From Siphonodentalium dalli (taxonomy: Eukaryota > Mollusca > Scaphopoda > Gadilida > Siphonodentaliidae): 64,000 nucleotides of DNA. Within the stretch, counting starts at the first letter, position 1; every line of letters begins with the position of its first letter. The position numbers and the translations under genes are program-made. Shown piece after piece: positions 22,688 through 35,031 of the stretch. The notes under the pieces are model-generated. The model was not told the origin of the DNA and did no database searches. It saw only the letters and a list, made by a program, of their open reading frames with translations. The stretch is taken from positions 116,756,754-116,820,753 of the forward strand of contig CP136061.1 in assembly GCA_032622095.1 (NCBI GenBank), read 5' to 3'.

Positions 22688-23150
22688 TTATTTATTATTG
22701 CAGTCAGTTCCACAATTACAGAGTGGTGTGCAGGGTAACTCTGATTTTCTGCATGTACACCTTACTGTTACACCCTTCTTGCGCCCACATTTAATTATTT
22801 CGAGACATGATTTTGGAATGGGTTCTAGTGACATAATGGTTGGATCTAATTGACCATTTACTTCTTTCCATCCCATTGTCGAATGATCGGGTAATGTTTG
22901 CAGAGGAATGGTTACTTGTTTCCAAACTAAAACCTGGTAGTTTGTTCTCAAAAGGTGGTAATGAAATGAGTCACTGGTTGGTGGAAGCTTTTCATGAGAT
23001 TCAGTCCGAGTGAACATCCTAAATCTTGCATTGTTGAGTTTTGCATCGGAAACTCTATACAACTTGCATACAAAATGTTCAGCACTTTCAATTGTCTGAG
23101 TAGATATTGCAATATTACCTATACCATCCAGCCATGATTCAGCAGTTAAT
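22688..23150 (-). pseudogene. C-terminal fragment of a Cys-rich protein of unknown function
   Basis: The minus-strand frame is open from about 23,150 (AESWLDGIGNIA), through SAEHFVCKLYRVSDAKLNN, to a stop at 22,688. Visible parts are an FVCKLY...ARFRMFTR segment, then LPPTSDSFHYHLLRTNYQVLVW, then GWKEVNGQL, then a Cys cluster (CGRKK...CTCRKSELPCTPLCNC...C). From memory this arrangement recurs in large uncharacterised protein families of invertebrate genomes, with a terminal cluster resembling a CXC (tesmin/TSO1-like) motif. I cannot verify that here. No upstream exon or promoter is evident, so it is either the last exon of a gene or, more likely in this setting, a relic spread by a mobile element. 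Confidence 0.5.
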
Positions 23151-23286
23151 AGCTACAGGTCAAAGTTCTGGAGTAGCATTCTATATATGGAGTTTTGAAT
23201 ATTCACCAATTCCATATATGGAATTCATAAATATTCAAAAGCTCTACATATCGAATGCTACGCCAGAACATTGACGTGTAGCACTG
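23149..23286. repeat. 138-bp imperfect palindrome
   Basis: The left arm from GCTACAGGTCAAAGTTCTGG to AATTCC pairs with the right arm from GGAATT to CCAGAACATTGACGTGTAGC, with about 68 nt per arm and few mismatches. The centre is AATTCCATATATGGAATT, a perfect palindrome with almost no loop. It could be a tiny foldback element or give a long RNA hairpin. Confidence 0.8.
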
Positions 23287-23289
23287 AAT

Positions 23290-24060
23290 GCACGGAATGG
23301 ATCAAATATGATAGCGACTCAGTGATCTCACTTATCATGGGGATGGCTTTCAGGAGTAACGCTCTAGGTTTGTCGGAATATGAGACAATTAATATAAAAT
23401 AGACCAATAGATTGAACTTTTCCCAATGACATTGACCTTAGCAATTGACCGTGACCCTATATGTCCCAGTGGCCCAGTTCGTTTGATGGACCATTGATGG
23501 CACTATGAGTTCACTTCATTTATTCAATCACAAGTCTCATTGGGTTGCCAACAGTGGGCTTTTTCAACATTTCTCCAAATATGTGATGCCGTTGCCATGG
23601 AAACCATATTATATCCAGAAACCAGACCCCTCATTCGGGTACCCTGTCCAAAAAGTTTCCACTATAACTAAGCTACATATATGTGAAGTATCGAGTTTTA
23701 GTTACTAAAGTCACAAAATCGTGTTTAGTTTGGTCTGATGGTATCTTGACGATAATGTATCTTGACTTATGTATTGCCACAAGTGATATAACAATTAGTA
23801 CCTAAAATGTGATTATGTATAAATTAAATGTTGTAACGTTTTGAGATTGATCGTCTTATATCAAGTATGCCATATATCCAATTGAACGTGGCGATGGGGC
23901 CCTAATTTGTTTGCATTTTGATGGGGATTCTTTTTTATGACTAAAGCACTAGGGGTAGCAAAATAGGAGACGTTTTTCATTTGTTTTTTAATTTAGGAAA
24001 ACATTTTAAGTTTTTTAAGTTTTTCATTTTTTTTAATTTAAAAAAAAAATGAATTTTTCG
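23290..24060. other. No gene seen
   Basis: Ends in a T/A homopolymer stretch (about 23,930-24,055). No gene or RNA recognised. Confidence 0.35.
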
Positions 24061-24063
24061 CTG

Positions 24064-24195
24064 CGAGTGCCGTGCGTCACTTTAACATTCATCCACAGTG
24101 TGTGCCGTGTGTCACTTTAGCATTCATCCACAGTGAGTGCCGAGTGTCTCTTTAAATTCACTTTATGAGTACCGAGTGTCCCTTTAACATTCAAA
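24064..24195 (+). repeat. Minisatellite, about four units of about 35 bp
   Basis: GTGCCGTG/GTGCCGAG/GTACCGAG at 24,067, 24,102, 24,137 and 24,169, each followed by TGTC(A/T/C)CTTTAA and CATTC-like sequence. Confidence 0.8.
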
Positions 24196-24599
24196 CTACC
24201 CCTCGTTCAGCGAGGTCATGATATACATGTAGATAATACACCGTTCATAGGGAATGACCTAAAGTTATGCTAATTGGGCCCCAACCGGTATACAAATAGA
24301 CCATGGCGCAACAATATGTCTAGGATGGCCCCAAACAGGGGTACTGCAGAGAAAGTAAGTCATGTACTTCGGATAGAGTTATCGTTCCTGATCTGACGTC
24401 AAACAGGTGGGGTATCATCAGCTGGCATTTCGTAATAGAGAACCTAAATATGGTGGCATACTATTATTTGCAACATGCTTATAACATGCATCTTTTACCA
24501 AAGCTATCGACGTTAAAGTAAAATGTCTAGTTCCGCATGTAACGGTGCTCAATTTGCCTTTCAATACATGTGGAATTGATTCTTGCAAGATAGTTACAT

Positions 24600-25515
24600 G
24601 TAAAAGTGGAGATAAACCTGCTGCCTGTTGTGATTTTGGACGTATATATATCGGAGGGTTTTACGATGGAAAAATACAGTTTTACCGGCGACGGATGTTT
24701 TTCTTCGGAAAACCCACCGAGAAACCTCCCCAAATCACAACAGGCACCATGCGTATCCCCATTCTAATTCACACGGACCGAAAAATCATCATTCCGACGT
24801 CCTTCGATTGGTTTCGAAAAGCCTTGTTTCAATTAAAACTGGTTGTCAGAATAAATTCCCCTACATTCACTGACTCAAACTGATGTGCGATTCAATGAAA
24901 CATGTACTTCGAATTTCCCGTTGTTTACATTGTTGTCCATAGGAACGAGGGTACTACCGGACGAACCGCGTAACGAGTCAGATCAACGAGCAGGCCATTG
25001 TTTGTACGCATGCGTCGATTTTACGACATATGATTTTACGAAAGCTACAATTGGGAAACTGCCCAATCAACGCCGCGGAAATTGGATTAACCTGTCAGGA
25101 GAGTGAATGAATGAATTAGAATGCTGGTTTACTGGCAAATGTAAGTAGCGTCGTTGCAGGTGGACCATGTGTCTTTACTTCATTCACGTACATAGATAAG
25201 TGTGATATCGCTGTGTTGTATACATACACATTTTGTTCTGGCACATTATGGATTTCCGAAATGCCTGCAACACGATGCCGAACTACTCGCACCAATTATC
25301 ACGTAGCTATAGTTATCGACAGACTGGATCTGGAAACTAATTACCCATACAGACTTGATAAATAAAGTATATATATTTACGGTATAAGACTGTGGCAGAA
25401 CAACGAGGGCTTGTTGGTAAATAGAGAGCGCCACATACGACACGATCCTCTGGTGACAATATATTTCTCAAGTGGAATAAAGATAAAACGACACAAGTGT
25501 GTGAACTGGTTTAGT
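24600..25515 (+). repeat. Dispersed duplicated block, copy 1 (with an internal foldback)
   Basis: Shares ordered segments with 33,165-34,440. These are ATTTTGGACGTATAT, GATGGAAAAA, CGACGGAT, GGAAAACCCACCGA, CCATTCTAATTCACAC, then TTTTGTTCTGGCACATTAT, then AGAACAACGAGG and ATATATTTCTCAAGTGG..GTGTGAACTGGTT. Within it 24,614-24,755 is an inverted repeat: CCTGTTGTGATTTTGG on the left pairs with CCAAATCACAACAGG on the right, and the inner CGGAGGGTTTT pairs with AAAACCCACCG. It looks like a mobile element with a subterminal foldback; no coding region is visible. Confidence 0.65.
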
Positions 25516-27260
25516 TATACATATGTTTAGTGCTAATATAAATACAATATGGATTAGGGTACAAGTGATGACCACTTGGGCTTGCCCCGCTCATGATCGA
25601 TGTCAAAGTTCCCATGCACCGGCCACGGGCGCACGTGTACCATCTAACAACACCGTTAGACATTCCAGACGATATACACCAAGTACGAACAATGACCCTG
25701 GAGAGGTCGACGCGGTCCTCAACATAACCCAATGGTAGGCTCAAGTGAAATGGGCGTTTCGCGACCTTCAATTGGCGACCAACTGCCCACTCTTTTTCTC
25801 TGCAAGACAATATACCAATCATAGAACCCGGCAACCGGAACGAAACTGAACATAGCCAGCCATATCAGCAAGCAATGCCACTCGCAACGAAGAAACGGTA
25901 TACCAAACATTTCAGATAGCACCCCTACAACAATCGAGTCAAGAACAAAACAGTTCGAAGACGGACTCTTAATGCACCTCGGATAGTGTGGGGCCATATT
26001 AGCAGGGTGTATATCCAATTATGATGCAAAATTGAGTTTATTACGGGTATGACAGTGCATCCCGGGTTAAAAAGTGAATATAATTCTTAATATGGTTTCT
26101 ATCGGTTAACAGATATAAATAAGAATTTGGTTGAATAGTTGGTGCCCCAATGCCACACTAGCTGACTCAGACGGCGCCCGAAGGAATATTTAAACTATCC
26201 TCGATCGCAATGTTTTATCAAATTTGGTGGTTCTTTCTTTTTGCCCATTCCCGTCTCCGTTGTTGCCACTTTGGCAACTTTGAATCATAGCATAGGTGCC
26301 AGTTTTGTGGACATCGACGACAAAAAACGTTTTATCAATGTTTGTGCCCCTCCCATACTCCGATCTCTGACATGGACTGTGCCACTTAGATATTATTGAA
26401 CATTACCATTATAGTATATTGGAGATAACCAAAAGTTTGGTAGAAATAGGCGACTAAGTGTCTTTTTAGTATTAATTTTGGCGCCCATTCGCTAACCCCA
26501 GCACTGACTGGTATCTGTAAACTATACCATAACATCCCACGTGACATGGAGATGAATATATACATATACCAGTTGTTTATTTGAATTCGAACTACAGTTG
26601 GTATGATTGATGTACAGTTAGAAATTGGAACCCAATGGCCGGTTCAAATGGAATTTACAGAAGTTCGTAATTTGGACCAGGTTCAAGGGTGTGCAACGTC
26701 CCTTTATAGGAAGGGGTGCATGTCCTAGTCCCGATTACTTAAAAAAATCTATATTTGCAAACCGTAACATTTTGATCTGGTTTTGATTTTGGTCGTGCGT
26801 CCAAAATACTTTAAAAACAAATCACCTGTCATAAAGAACGTTCGTGGTTTACTTCCACATTTACAGCGCATATTAAAGATAGTTATCCAAATATTCTTGA
26901 ATTGTTATTATCTTCGTATTATTTTTGGATGTTCGTGTGTGGCTTTCGTGATGTGTGTGTTTTTAGAATTACGAATAATATTGATTGCAAATGATTTTTG
27001 AGTATTATTCTTTACACAAAAATCCAGCTTACATATGTGCATCTAAAGCACCGGAATCTCGCGTACCAAAAAAATGTGAATTTGTCACTCTCACAGTTTT
27101 TTTATTATAAAGTTACACATTACACATGCTTGAACAATTTAGAAATAAGTTACCCAGATTGTTTAGAAAGAAATTTGTACCGGCTCAACTCATAGTTATG
27201 ATTCTTTGATATAGGCCAGCACAGACACATTGTGGATGCTTTCATAATATCCAGTCTGAT
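25516..27260. other. No gene seen
   Basis: Mostly unique AT-rich sequence. A 100-bp stretch at about 26,260-26,360 (GCAACTTTGAATCATAGCAT) has a loose relative at 29,010-29,100 (GCCACTTTGAATCATACCAT), suggesting another dispersed repeat. Confidence 0.35.
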
Positions 27261-27274
27261 CAATGAAGTTGGGC

Positions 27275-27360
27275 TTTATATGCTTTATTGTTTTATCATA
27301 TTTAGTTTTATCATATTTATCATATTTAGTGATACTTTATTGTTTTATCATATTTAGTGC
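27275..27360 (+). repeat. Short tandem repeat of TTTTATCATATTTAGT
   Basis: TTTTATCATATTTAG occurs three times, two of them preceded by CTTTATTG. It is a simple minisatellite of AT-rich units. Confidence 0.75.
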
Positions 27361-27484
27361 ACTATATAAATGCAGAAAGTTAAGCACGAAGGATAGCACA
27401 TGCAATATTCTGATTACTTTCCTATGCGCGTATATGGATCGCCTCTCCTTTGAATGGCACACTCATAATCACGGCTCGCACTGC

Positions 27485-28045
27485 CACTTGCCAAATTTGC
27501 CAATGGCAAAAATAATTCACATTTGGCAAAAAATATTTTCATTTGGCAAAAATTTTGGCAAGTCACTTTTGATTCCTCAAGGAAGTTTATTAATATTTGT
27601 CAGTCAATACCACTCATTTCAAGAAACACTTTCATTATTAATGGTATTAGCGGCGACTTACACATGTATAAGGTTATGAAAAGTTAACACCTCTATCAAG
27701 ATGCAATTAATCTGATATCATTAATATCGACGGGTGAAGGGTTTGCTAGTATGTATGGTTGTGGTGTTTACATAGCTAATCCTCTTTGTTTTGATGTGCC
27801 TTTCTGACGAAGAAACCCTTCTACAATTGCATTGTTATGTTGTTGGTTTATTCTATGATAAACCCAAGTATAGAGGCGATAATTATTAGTAACTAACTGC
27901 TTTCCTATTGATATCAAAGGTCGCTCAAGCAGCGATTGTCGAAATAGTCAAAATAAAAGAAAAAATGTCGTAGAAACTGATAGCATTTGGCAATTAATAA
28001 CAGCATTTGGCAAAAATTATATTCATTTGGCAAAATATTTGGCAA
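27485..28045. repeat. Two clusters of the ATTTGGCAAA motif
   Basis: CATTTGGCAAAA or close variants occur several times at 27,485-27,565 (with one opposite-strand TTGCCAAATTTGCCAA) and again at 27,985-28,045. The two clusters are about 500 bp apart and in the same orientation. Function unknown. Confidence 0.6.
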
Positions 28046-28049
28046 AAGT

Positions 28050-30660
28050 AAATTTCGGGCCAGCGCGGACCCTTATCATAATGTTATTATTCAGATGCGC
28101 AACCCGGAGCGAAATTTGTGGAAATATTGGTCAGGTATCAATAATATATCTACCTAAACAACCATAAGATGTATATGTATAACATATCACACAACTGTAA
28201 GAAGGACACGACGATTTGCATATTACTTAGCACATTAATAGCAATTATTTTTCGCAAATATAGTCAAGTATGAACACGACCAGGAGGTCGGTGACTGACC
28301 TACACTGGAGACAGACCATCCGCTACCAATACGTCTGAACAAGGCAATCCATAAATACTAAAATAATACAATGAGCAAAATATGTTGTACTTGTTTTCTT
28401 GAAGCGACATCCAAATTGACGTAAGTGATGCTTGTAAAATGAGAGAATCCATCATTTCTCTTCCCATCGATTTTATGCAGAAATTACACCCTATAATTCC
28501 CAGCTGAAGCAGTCTTGCGCACGAAGTGTCCATTAAAGAAATACAAGTACCTGCGAAAATAAAAACATTTTGAAAACAAGCATTACGCTGCACTAAAGAT
28601 ATTACTATAGATCATTCGAGTGACACTTATCAGTAATGTCCATTACCCGACATCAATCCTGACTTGGACAGCACCAGTTTGGGAACTTCAAGCCGCATCA
28701 TTTGGTTCGTCGTATCACGGAGACGCCCGTGTGTGTATTTGTAGAGAATAGCGAACAACCGTTTTATCAATGTTGGTGCTCTCCTTGTTATCTCAACTCA
28801 TGGACAGCGATATCAATGTATATAATAAGTGTGGAGGGAATCCACAATAAAAATGTATGAACAATTTTGGTACTTCTCCCTCAACCACATCACTGACTGT
28901 GATTTAGTTTAAACAGTATTTATTCCATGTAATTTCATTATATATACAGTTACACATATAGGATGAATCAAGATTTTATGGATCGGATCCGACAGCAAGC
29001 GTATGCCAGTGCCATCTTCGCCACTTTGAATCATACCATAGATTCCCTGTATAATGTAGATAAATATATTTGGTGGAAATCGACAACCAAACAGTTTTTG
29101 TCAATTGGTTGTTGTCAATTGGTTTGCCCCGCTACGAACCCATCCCATGACAAGGGCGCGAAGGGCGACACTACTCAGGTACACACATACAGGCACATAT
29201 ATCGCACAATTATATTCCATATATCATGGCGACGACTATATATAAGCTTGGTTAAACAGTAACAAACTATTTTAATATGTTGTCTATCGATTACTATATA
29301 CATGCATACATACTAATTTTACTGCATGCATTGTTTTGCATTCTCGAACAATGCCAAAGACTAGCTCGAAAAGCTCACACTAGTATAGCCTGTCTTGCCT
29401 TCCATAAATTGTTATGTGGATTTCGCCATTTAATTAAGAGTTATTTCCTATTTATCGCAGTCCCGCTAGTGTTAGTTTGTGCTTAGAAGATTGCTACAAT
29501 CGCAACGGTTGGGCCATTTCCGTTTTCCCGTGGAAATAACCTCTTCCATAAATAGACCCCATATCTGCCGGACTATATTTTAATCACGTGACTGAAAATG
29601 TGCATAAGTGTAAACACTCTAAAAACAGAAGCAAATAAGCACATATAACTCAGCAAACAAACCGAGCTGTACAGGCAAGACAACTACATGTAAATATTCT
29701 TGTCAATACGACAAATTTTAACCAAAATAGTAATCTTAAAAACAAAACAAAATTATACGTGTACATATATGTATATATGGAAGCTCAACTCAAAAGCTCT
29801 TATGTGTTAATATACACACACAAATAATCTCTTAATTCACTATCACAACAGTTTTATCAACTCTTTTATCATTATGACAGTTTTACTAGATTTTTTACTA
29901 CCATTATTTTATATAATGGTGTGCTCCTCACCTAAAGAAGGGACTTCCACAACAAGCAAGCAAGCATACTACCGGTGAAACTCGTATATTGAACTTGAGC
30001 TACTTAATTAACAATTGGTATTATTACAATGCATCTCTAGTTATTGCTCTTTATTGAATTATTGATTTATTGATCTGTTGTAAGACTCTGCATTCTCCCA
30101 AACTGTTAGTCAAGGTCGTCGCCTTTTTGATCAGGGGCGTGTAATGTAGCTTTACGCGAATATGGTATCTATTGACGGGAGAGGTCATTTCCATGCGAAC
30201 GCGGAAACAGAAACAGTATAGGCTCCCACAGCGTCGCTAATATCTCGCGGATTTATGGTGGGCGAAAAGCGATTCTGGTAGATATATGCAGACAATATGA
30301 TGCTTCGAATCGAATTAAGCCATGTATCAACCACTCAAGAACATAATATTTCAATTGTGTTAAAATGTTGGTGTTGGTTGTGACCAAGCGACCATAATCA
30401 ATTCCTGAATGTTTCACGTAGACTCTACTTTGTCCTCGAATCGATCTGACTCGCAAATACCGCGACAATGCGTCACTTTGCCCCCGTATATATCATACGA
30501 AATATAGCAGGACCACTTGGCCACGATTAGTATCGATTTTGACCGCGCGTTCTACTAAATAGATGGACCGGTCAGCTTGCAACTTAAAGTCTTTCAGGTG
30601 TGAAGTGACACTGTTTAGTATTTAATTACACATAAGAGCGTTTCACCTTATCCCTCTTTG
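28050..30660. other. No gene supported
   Basis: No reading frame with recognisable protein features. A minus-strand frame at 28,300-28,593 has an acceptor-like TTTTATTTTCGCAG ahead of part of it but matches nothing I know. The rest is AT-rich with TATA-like microrepeats (29,765-29,778). Confidence 0.35.
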
Positions 30661-30670
30661 TGGCTGCATC

Positions 30671-31611
30671 CAGAGGCGGACTGGCCGATCGGGAGACCGG
30701 GAAATTTCCCGATGGGCCGGAGGCCGGAAAAATTCTGATTCCACGTGATTTTCTATCAAGCGAGAATCCGAGGGTTTTTTTACGGTTTGGGGGGGGGGGT
30801 ATATGTGGTTGGGCCGCCCAACCACAACTTGGGCCGCAAATGAAACCGACGTGGGCCGCCACATGTGTTGTTTAACCAGCCGTGTATCCAATAAGATGGT
30901 ACACTTCTCACATAAATTCATGAGGGCAGAGGCGGACTGCATGGCCGATCGGGAGACCGGGAAAATTCCGGACGTGGGCCGCCACATGTGTTGTTTAACC
31001 AGCCGAATTGGCTAATCGTAATTTTGACATTAAATGAACTTGTCGGCATCATATAACACCACGTAAAGACCCCATTAATCTCGAGATTTTAACGGTAACT
31101 CCCAGCTGTAAATCCCAAAAAAATTCTTACGCACCCCTCCCCCAATTGAAATTTACAAGAAAATAGGAACGCTTCAGTTGATGCCAGTCTAGTTTATCGG
31201 ATTCGAGATTTTCTTGTATAGTTTTCAAAATGTTCTCACCCGGGCCGAACAACCATGAACAGCCCGGTGTGTCCTGGTCTCTTGTCCGTAGCCGTGTGCA
31301 TTTGTCTGGAGTTAGACCGCTAGATGTTAGATTTTATGCAATTTTTCAGGTAAAAATATCTGAATGGTCTCATACCGGGAATATATAGAACCATGCATGG
31401 TTTATGAATATATAGGATATTAGACCAGAGGTGCAAATGGAATTATGCAAAAACATGTATTTGGTCTGCATCTGATTCAGGGGGGGGGGGGTGCAAACGG
31501 AATTATGCAAAAATATGTATTTGGTCTGACGCGCCCCCCCCCCCCCCCCAAACAGATGGGCCGGTATTATATTAATTTCCCGGGCCGGTTTTTTGGCCCA
31601 GTCCGCCTCTG
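30671..31611. mobile_element. hAT-type non-autonomous element with an 8-bp target duplication
   Basis: Begins CAGAGGCGGACTGG at 30,671 and ends with its complement CCAGTCCGCCTCTG at 31,611. It is flanked by perfect GCTGCATC direct repeats (30,663-30,670 and 31,612-31,619). CAG-type inverted ends with 8-bp target duplications define hAT elements (family knowledge). Internally a second CAGAGGCGGACTG and its following GATCGGGAGACCGGGAAA occur at about 30,927, and ACGTGGGCCGCCACATGTGT recurs at 30,850 and 30,971, so part of the end was duplicated. A second internal pair is GCAAAAATATGTATTTGGTCTG-like (31,446 and 31,507). G10-G12 and C16 runs are present. No transposase frame: a MITE of 941 bp. 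Confidence 0.92.
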
Positions 31612-31619
31612 GCTGCATC

Positions 31620-33160
31620 ATATATTTCCCCCCGAATATAATATGTATGGTAACACTTACAGAATATGTTGCAGAAGTGACTCAAATATTCATCGACCCA
31701 GAAAGTTGTTTTGACAATAAAATGTTACTTTATATCCTATCCCGATCCTAGTGATCTCTGAATAATAATGCTTCCTGTCCAACCTAATGTATCTCTTATA
31801 GTCGGATTCCTTATGCCATTTTGCATTTTTGGTTTGTTAAAAGCGATCTGAAAACGAAGTTGTTTGCCATGATTTATGGACTATAATGTTGTAATTTTAG
31901 AAAAATGGCGCCGACGTCCGCATGCAACGAGCAACAGTAACGATAACTCTTGCATACTTCATAGAAATGAGTACATATGCCTAACCCCAGGTTTCAGATT
32001 TGGATTTGATCAAATCCACCATGCACCGAGTAGTTTGTGTTTGTAGTCTCATATAAACCTGTCAATATTGTTTAAATAGGGAGCGATATCGGTTTCGGTC
32101 ATACTTTAGATACATATTGTTCCTTGTGGCAAGAAGTCTCATAACGTACACATATTCAGACATTGCCAATATGGAAACAGAGTAAAGCAGAATTAAGAAA
32201 TTATACTTTTTCTAAGTGCAAAATCGACATAATTTGGCACATGGGACAACCCTGCCCTGAAATAAATGTGAGATCTAAAATGTAATTTGCAAATTCAGAA
32301 TCGTAATTTAAGTCCGTGGTGTTATAAGTGCATACTATCGTACCTGCCTTTCTTACAAACTTGGATGCAGATATAGTCATCTGTGAATTCTTGTTAATTT
32401 AGAATGCTAGCAAAGACATTAATCTACCATGTTATCTTAGAATGTCAACAGTGAACCAACCAGTGAGATCGTAGCAACAGTTCAAACTCAATAAATCGAT
32501 TTACTCAAAACCATAAAAGGTGAACTTAGGATAGAATGGCTCTCTTGTCGCGAAATGCCGATATAATTTCGCTGAAATTTACTCGGCGCTACAAACGTGT
32601 AATTAATACCTGTTAAGAATCAACAGGGGCGATACATACTAATGGGGTATTCCCTCACAATTGAATGATAATAAAAAAATCATCGAAATTGATTAATTTC
32701 AACGCAAATTTCTAACTATGGTCATAACAACAGAGACAGGCATCAAGAACACAAGTAAGATTTACATCCATATTCTAAACCTTTATAGTTACAAAACTCG
32801 ACTTTTGGCGGTCGGTTGACGGTGGGCGGGAGTTCGGTCATTCGGCAATTAACATATATAACATAGCAGCTTATTGATGGACTTTGACATTTTGTGGTAC
32901 ATGTACATGTATGTGAGTTAATTGTCTGTGCGACAGCAGCTGTACACATAAAATTTGGTCCGCCCCGACTTTCTAACCAGAGTTATGCCACTTGTTTCTA
33001 TTCGTCGATTCTCTTAAATGGTCACATATCACACATTGTTTGCATGAAACGAGGCTGTCGACCGGGGTCCTGATATCGCCGTATATATTTCTCCTATGTT
33101 GAGAGATTCTAGCTCTAATGATAAGGAACAATAAGAATATGGAAGGTATCACCCCTGGTA
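31620..33160. other. No gene seen
   Basis: Unique-looking sequence. No frame, hairpin or tandem array recognised. Confidence 0.35.
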
Positions 33161-33164
33161 GTTG

Positions 33165-34440
33165 AATTTGGGGATAACCATGCTGTCTGGTGATATTTTG
33201 GACGTATATCGGTGTGTTTTCTGATGGAAAAATGTAGTTTTACCGACGACGGATAATTTTTATCGGAAAACCCACCGAAAAACGTCCCAAAATCACAAGA
33301 GACATCATGGTTATCCCATTCTAATTCACACCTAAAAATCATGCTAATACAATGAGATTTTGCCAAACAGTTGCTGAACTGGGCATGATTGACAGTTTAC
33401 AAACAAACCAAATCACTTCCTCCTAGAAATTGTACTCCACTCCATGAAGATATAGCTCCATATTTCGAATAGAAATATGCAATCCAAAGGAATCCACGAA
33501 ATCCATCAACTCGAAATTTCAACTTTATATGTGTACGTAGTTAGATGTGGTATCGTTGAATTTTATAAGCATTTTGTTCTGGCACATTATATATTTCCGA
33601 AATGTCCTCAAAATGATGCATCACTACTCTCACTAATTATCTGGTACACCATTAAAACCGCAGGTACTATATATCTGTCCCGTGGGCAGTAACAAGCAGT
33701 TGGTACTCTGGAGTACCCCTCTATAGAGGGTACTATGCAGAGTGCCCGTCCAGGTACTCTTGAGTCCGTGTCAGATACTCTCTGTAGTACCTATCCAGGT
33801 ACTATGTGGAGTACCAAATATCCAACTAATGTGCGAACTACCTTGTGGGGACATAATCGGCCAAATTTCCGAATTTGTGTTTAATTAAAGTACCATTATA
33901 AATCTAAACAACCTATGAATTGCACAGACAAGGCTGACAACCGGAAGTTCCCCAGCCATTCTACCACATTTTCACAATTGGATTGGGAAGGCGATCCGAT
34001 GCCACCATGTTTTTACTTTTGCACAGTGTTAATTGAACGTGCCCCACGTAGTCGACTGCAGCTTGGGTCACCAAAATAGTACTATACCAAAGTGCCTAGA
34101 GCATAACATAATATTATATGTAGCCAGTATAATTCCCATCGCGTTGGCTCTGGTGCCATAACATACTTGGTGTTATAAGGTTATACCAGAGTAGGCACTC
34201 CATGGCTTAAATGCACTCTATTGTGTCAATTTGGCTTGTTATATTTAAGAGTGTAGCTGGTTATCGAAAGGCCTGACCTTGGAATTGTTTAGCCGTACAA
34301 ACTTGATAGATAAGTATATAGATTTGCCAGATTTGCCAGAACAACGAGGACTTAACTTTCGTTAAAAAGAAACTGCAATATATTTCTCAAGTGGGATATA
34401 TATAACACGACACAATTGTGTGAACTGGTTAACTTTATCG
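33165..34440 (+). repeat. Dispersed duplicated block, copy 2, with an extra insert
   Basis: Same segments as 24,600-25,515, in the same order: the foldback part at 33,180-33,345, the TTTTGTTCTGGCACATTAT part at 33,570, and the AGAACAACGAGG / TTTCTCAAGTGG / GTGTGAACTGG part at 34,330-34,430. About 33,650-34,290 has no counterpart in copy 1 and contains the GTACTC array at 33,697-33,815, so it is either an insert here or a deletion there. Confidence 0.65.
33697..33815. repeat. GTACTC/GAGTAC short inverted and direct repeats
   Basis: GGTACTCTGGAGTACC, GAGGGTACTATGCAGAGT, CCAGGTACTCTTGAGTCC and CCAGGTACTATGTGGAGTAC are close variants of a small hairpin-capable unit, repeated about five times. 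Confidence 0.65.
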
Positions 34441-34753
34441 CATCCATTTGTTGTGACAACAGACACGTTCACACACAATACATGGTGTTCTAGATTTTGT
34501 GCACCCACTGAAGATTGTATATAATAATATACTGAAATATGTATTGATATTGCTTTATTTAAAGGGGCACTGAATAAAAGGAGATGGTTCCATACATGTC
34601 CGTATGTAGTGTACAGTCCGGTCATCCCCATTTAATTGAAAAAAATCTTGTGATTTATGTAGACTATACCTTCTAATTTAGTGGAGACATTTTCTATTAC
34701 AGTTGACATCTTCACTGACGTCAACGTAATATGGTCGTAAGGTTACTAACTCC

Positions 34754-35031
34754 TTGCAGAGTTCAGTCCCCTACGCAGGACTTACCGCTACCAGCACATA
34801 CACGTATAATGTGAAGAAATGTCGCATCTATTTATTTGAAATCTTTGTAGGTTACAATTCAGTCTGCATTATTCTGAGAAAATGAACTGTCCACATTCAT
34901 TTGAAAATTGTCTAGATAAAGCCAGAATGAATTGTAACTGACAAAACACTTCAATAAAATGTTAGATTTAATTAAGAAAATACACATGCCGACAGCGTTC
35001 AGCCATTGCGTAGCGAGGGGACATCAGCTAG
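34754..35031. mobile_element. Short element with GTCCCCT..ACGCA inverted ends (possible Helitron 3' end)
   Basis: CAGAGTTCAGTCCCCTACGC at 34,758 is matched in reverse by TTGCGTAGCGAGGGGAC ending at 35,021. The right part is a 39-bp segment (34,983-35,021) repeated nearly exactly at 36,838-36,876. The latter continues TGAACTCTG, the complement of the left end. At 35,031 it ends CATCAGCTAG|T after a small hairpin (TTGC-GTA-GCGA), which resembles a Helitron 3' terminus (CTRR before T). Assignment tentative. Confidence 0.45.

Noticed and set aside
28300-28593. Exon on the minus strand with acceptor-like TTTTATTTTCGCAG
   Set aside because: The encoded peptide has no recognisable domain, there is no partner exon or donor, and acceptor-like sites are common in T-rich DNA.
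30626-31714. Frames of 70-114 codons in 30.6-31.7 kb
   Set aside because: They lie in or across the hAT MITE, on both strands, and read GC-rich terminal repeats and homopolymer runs.
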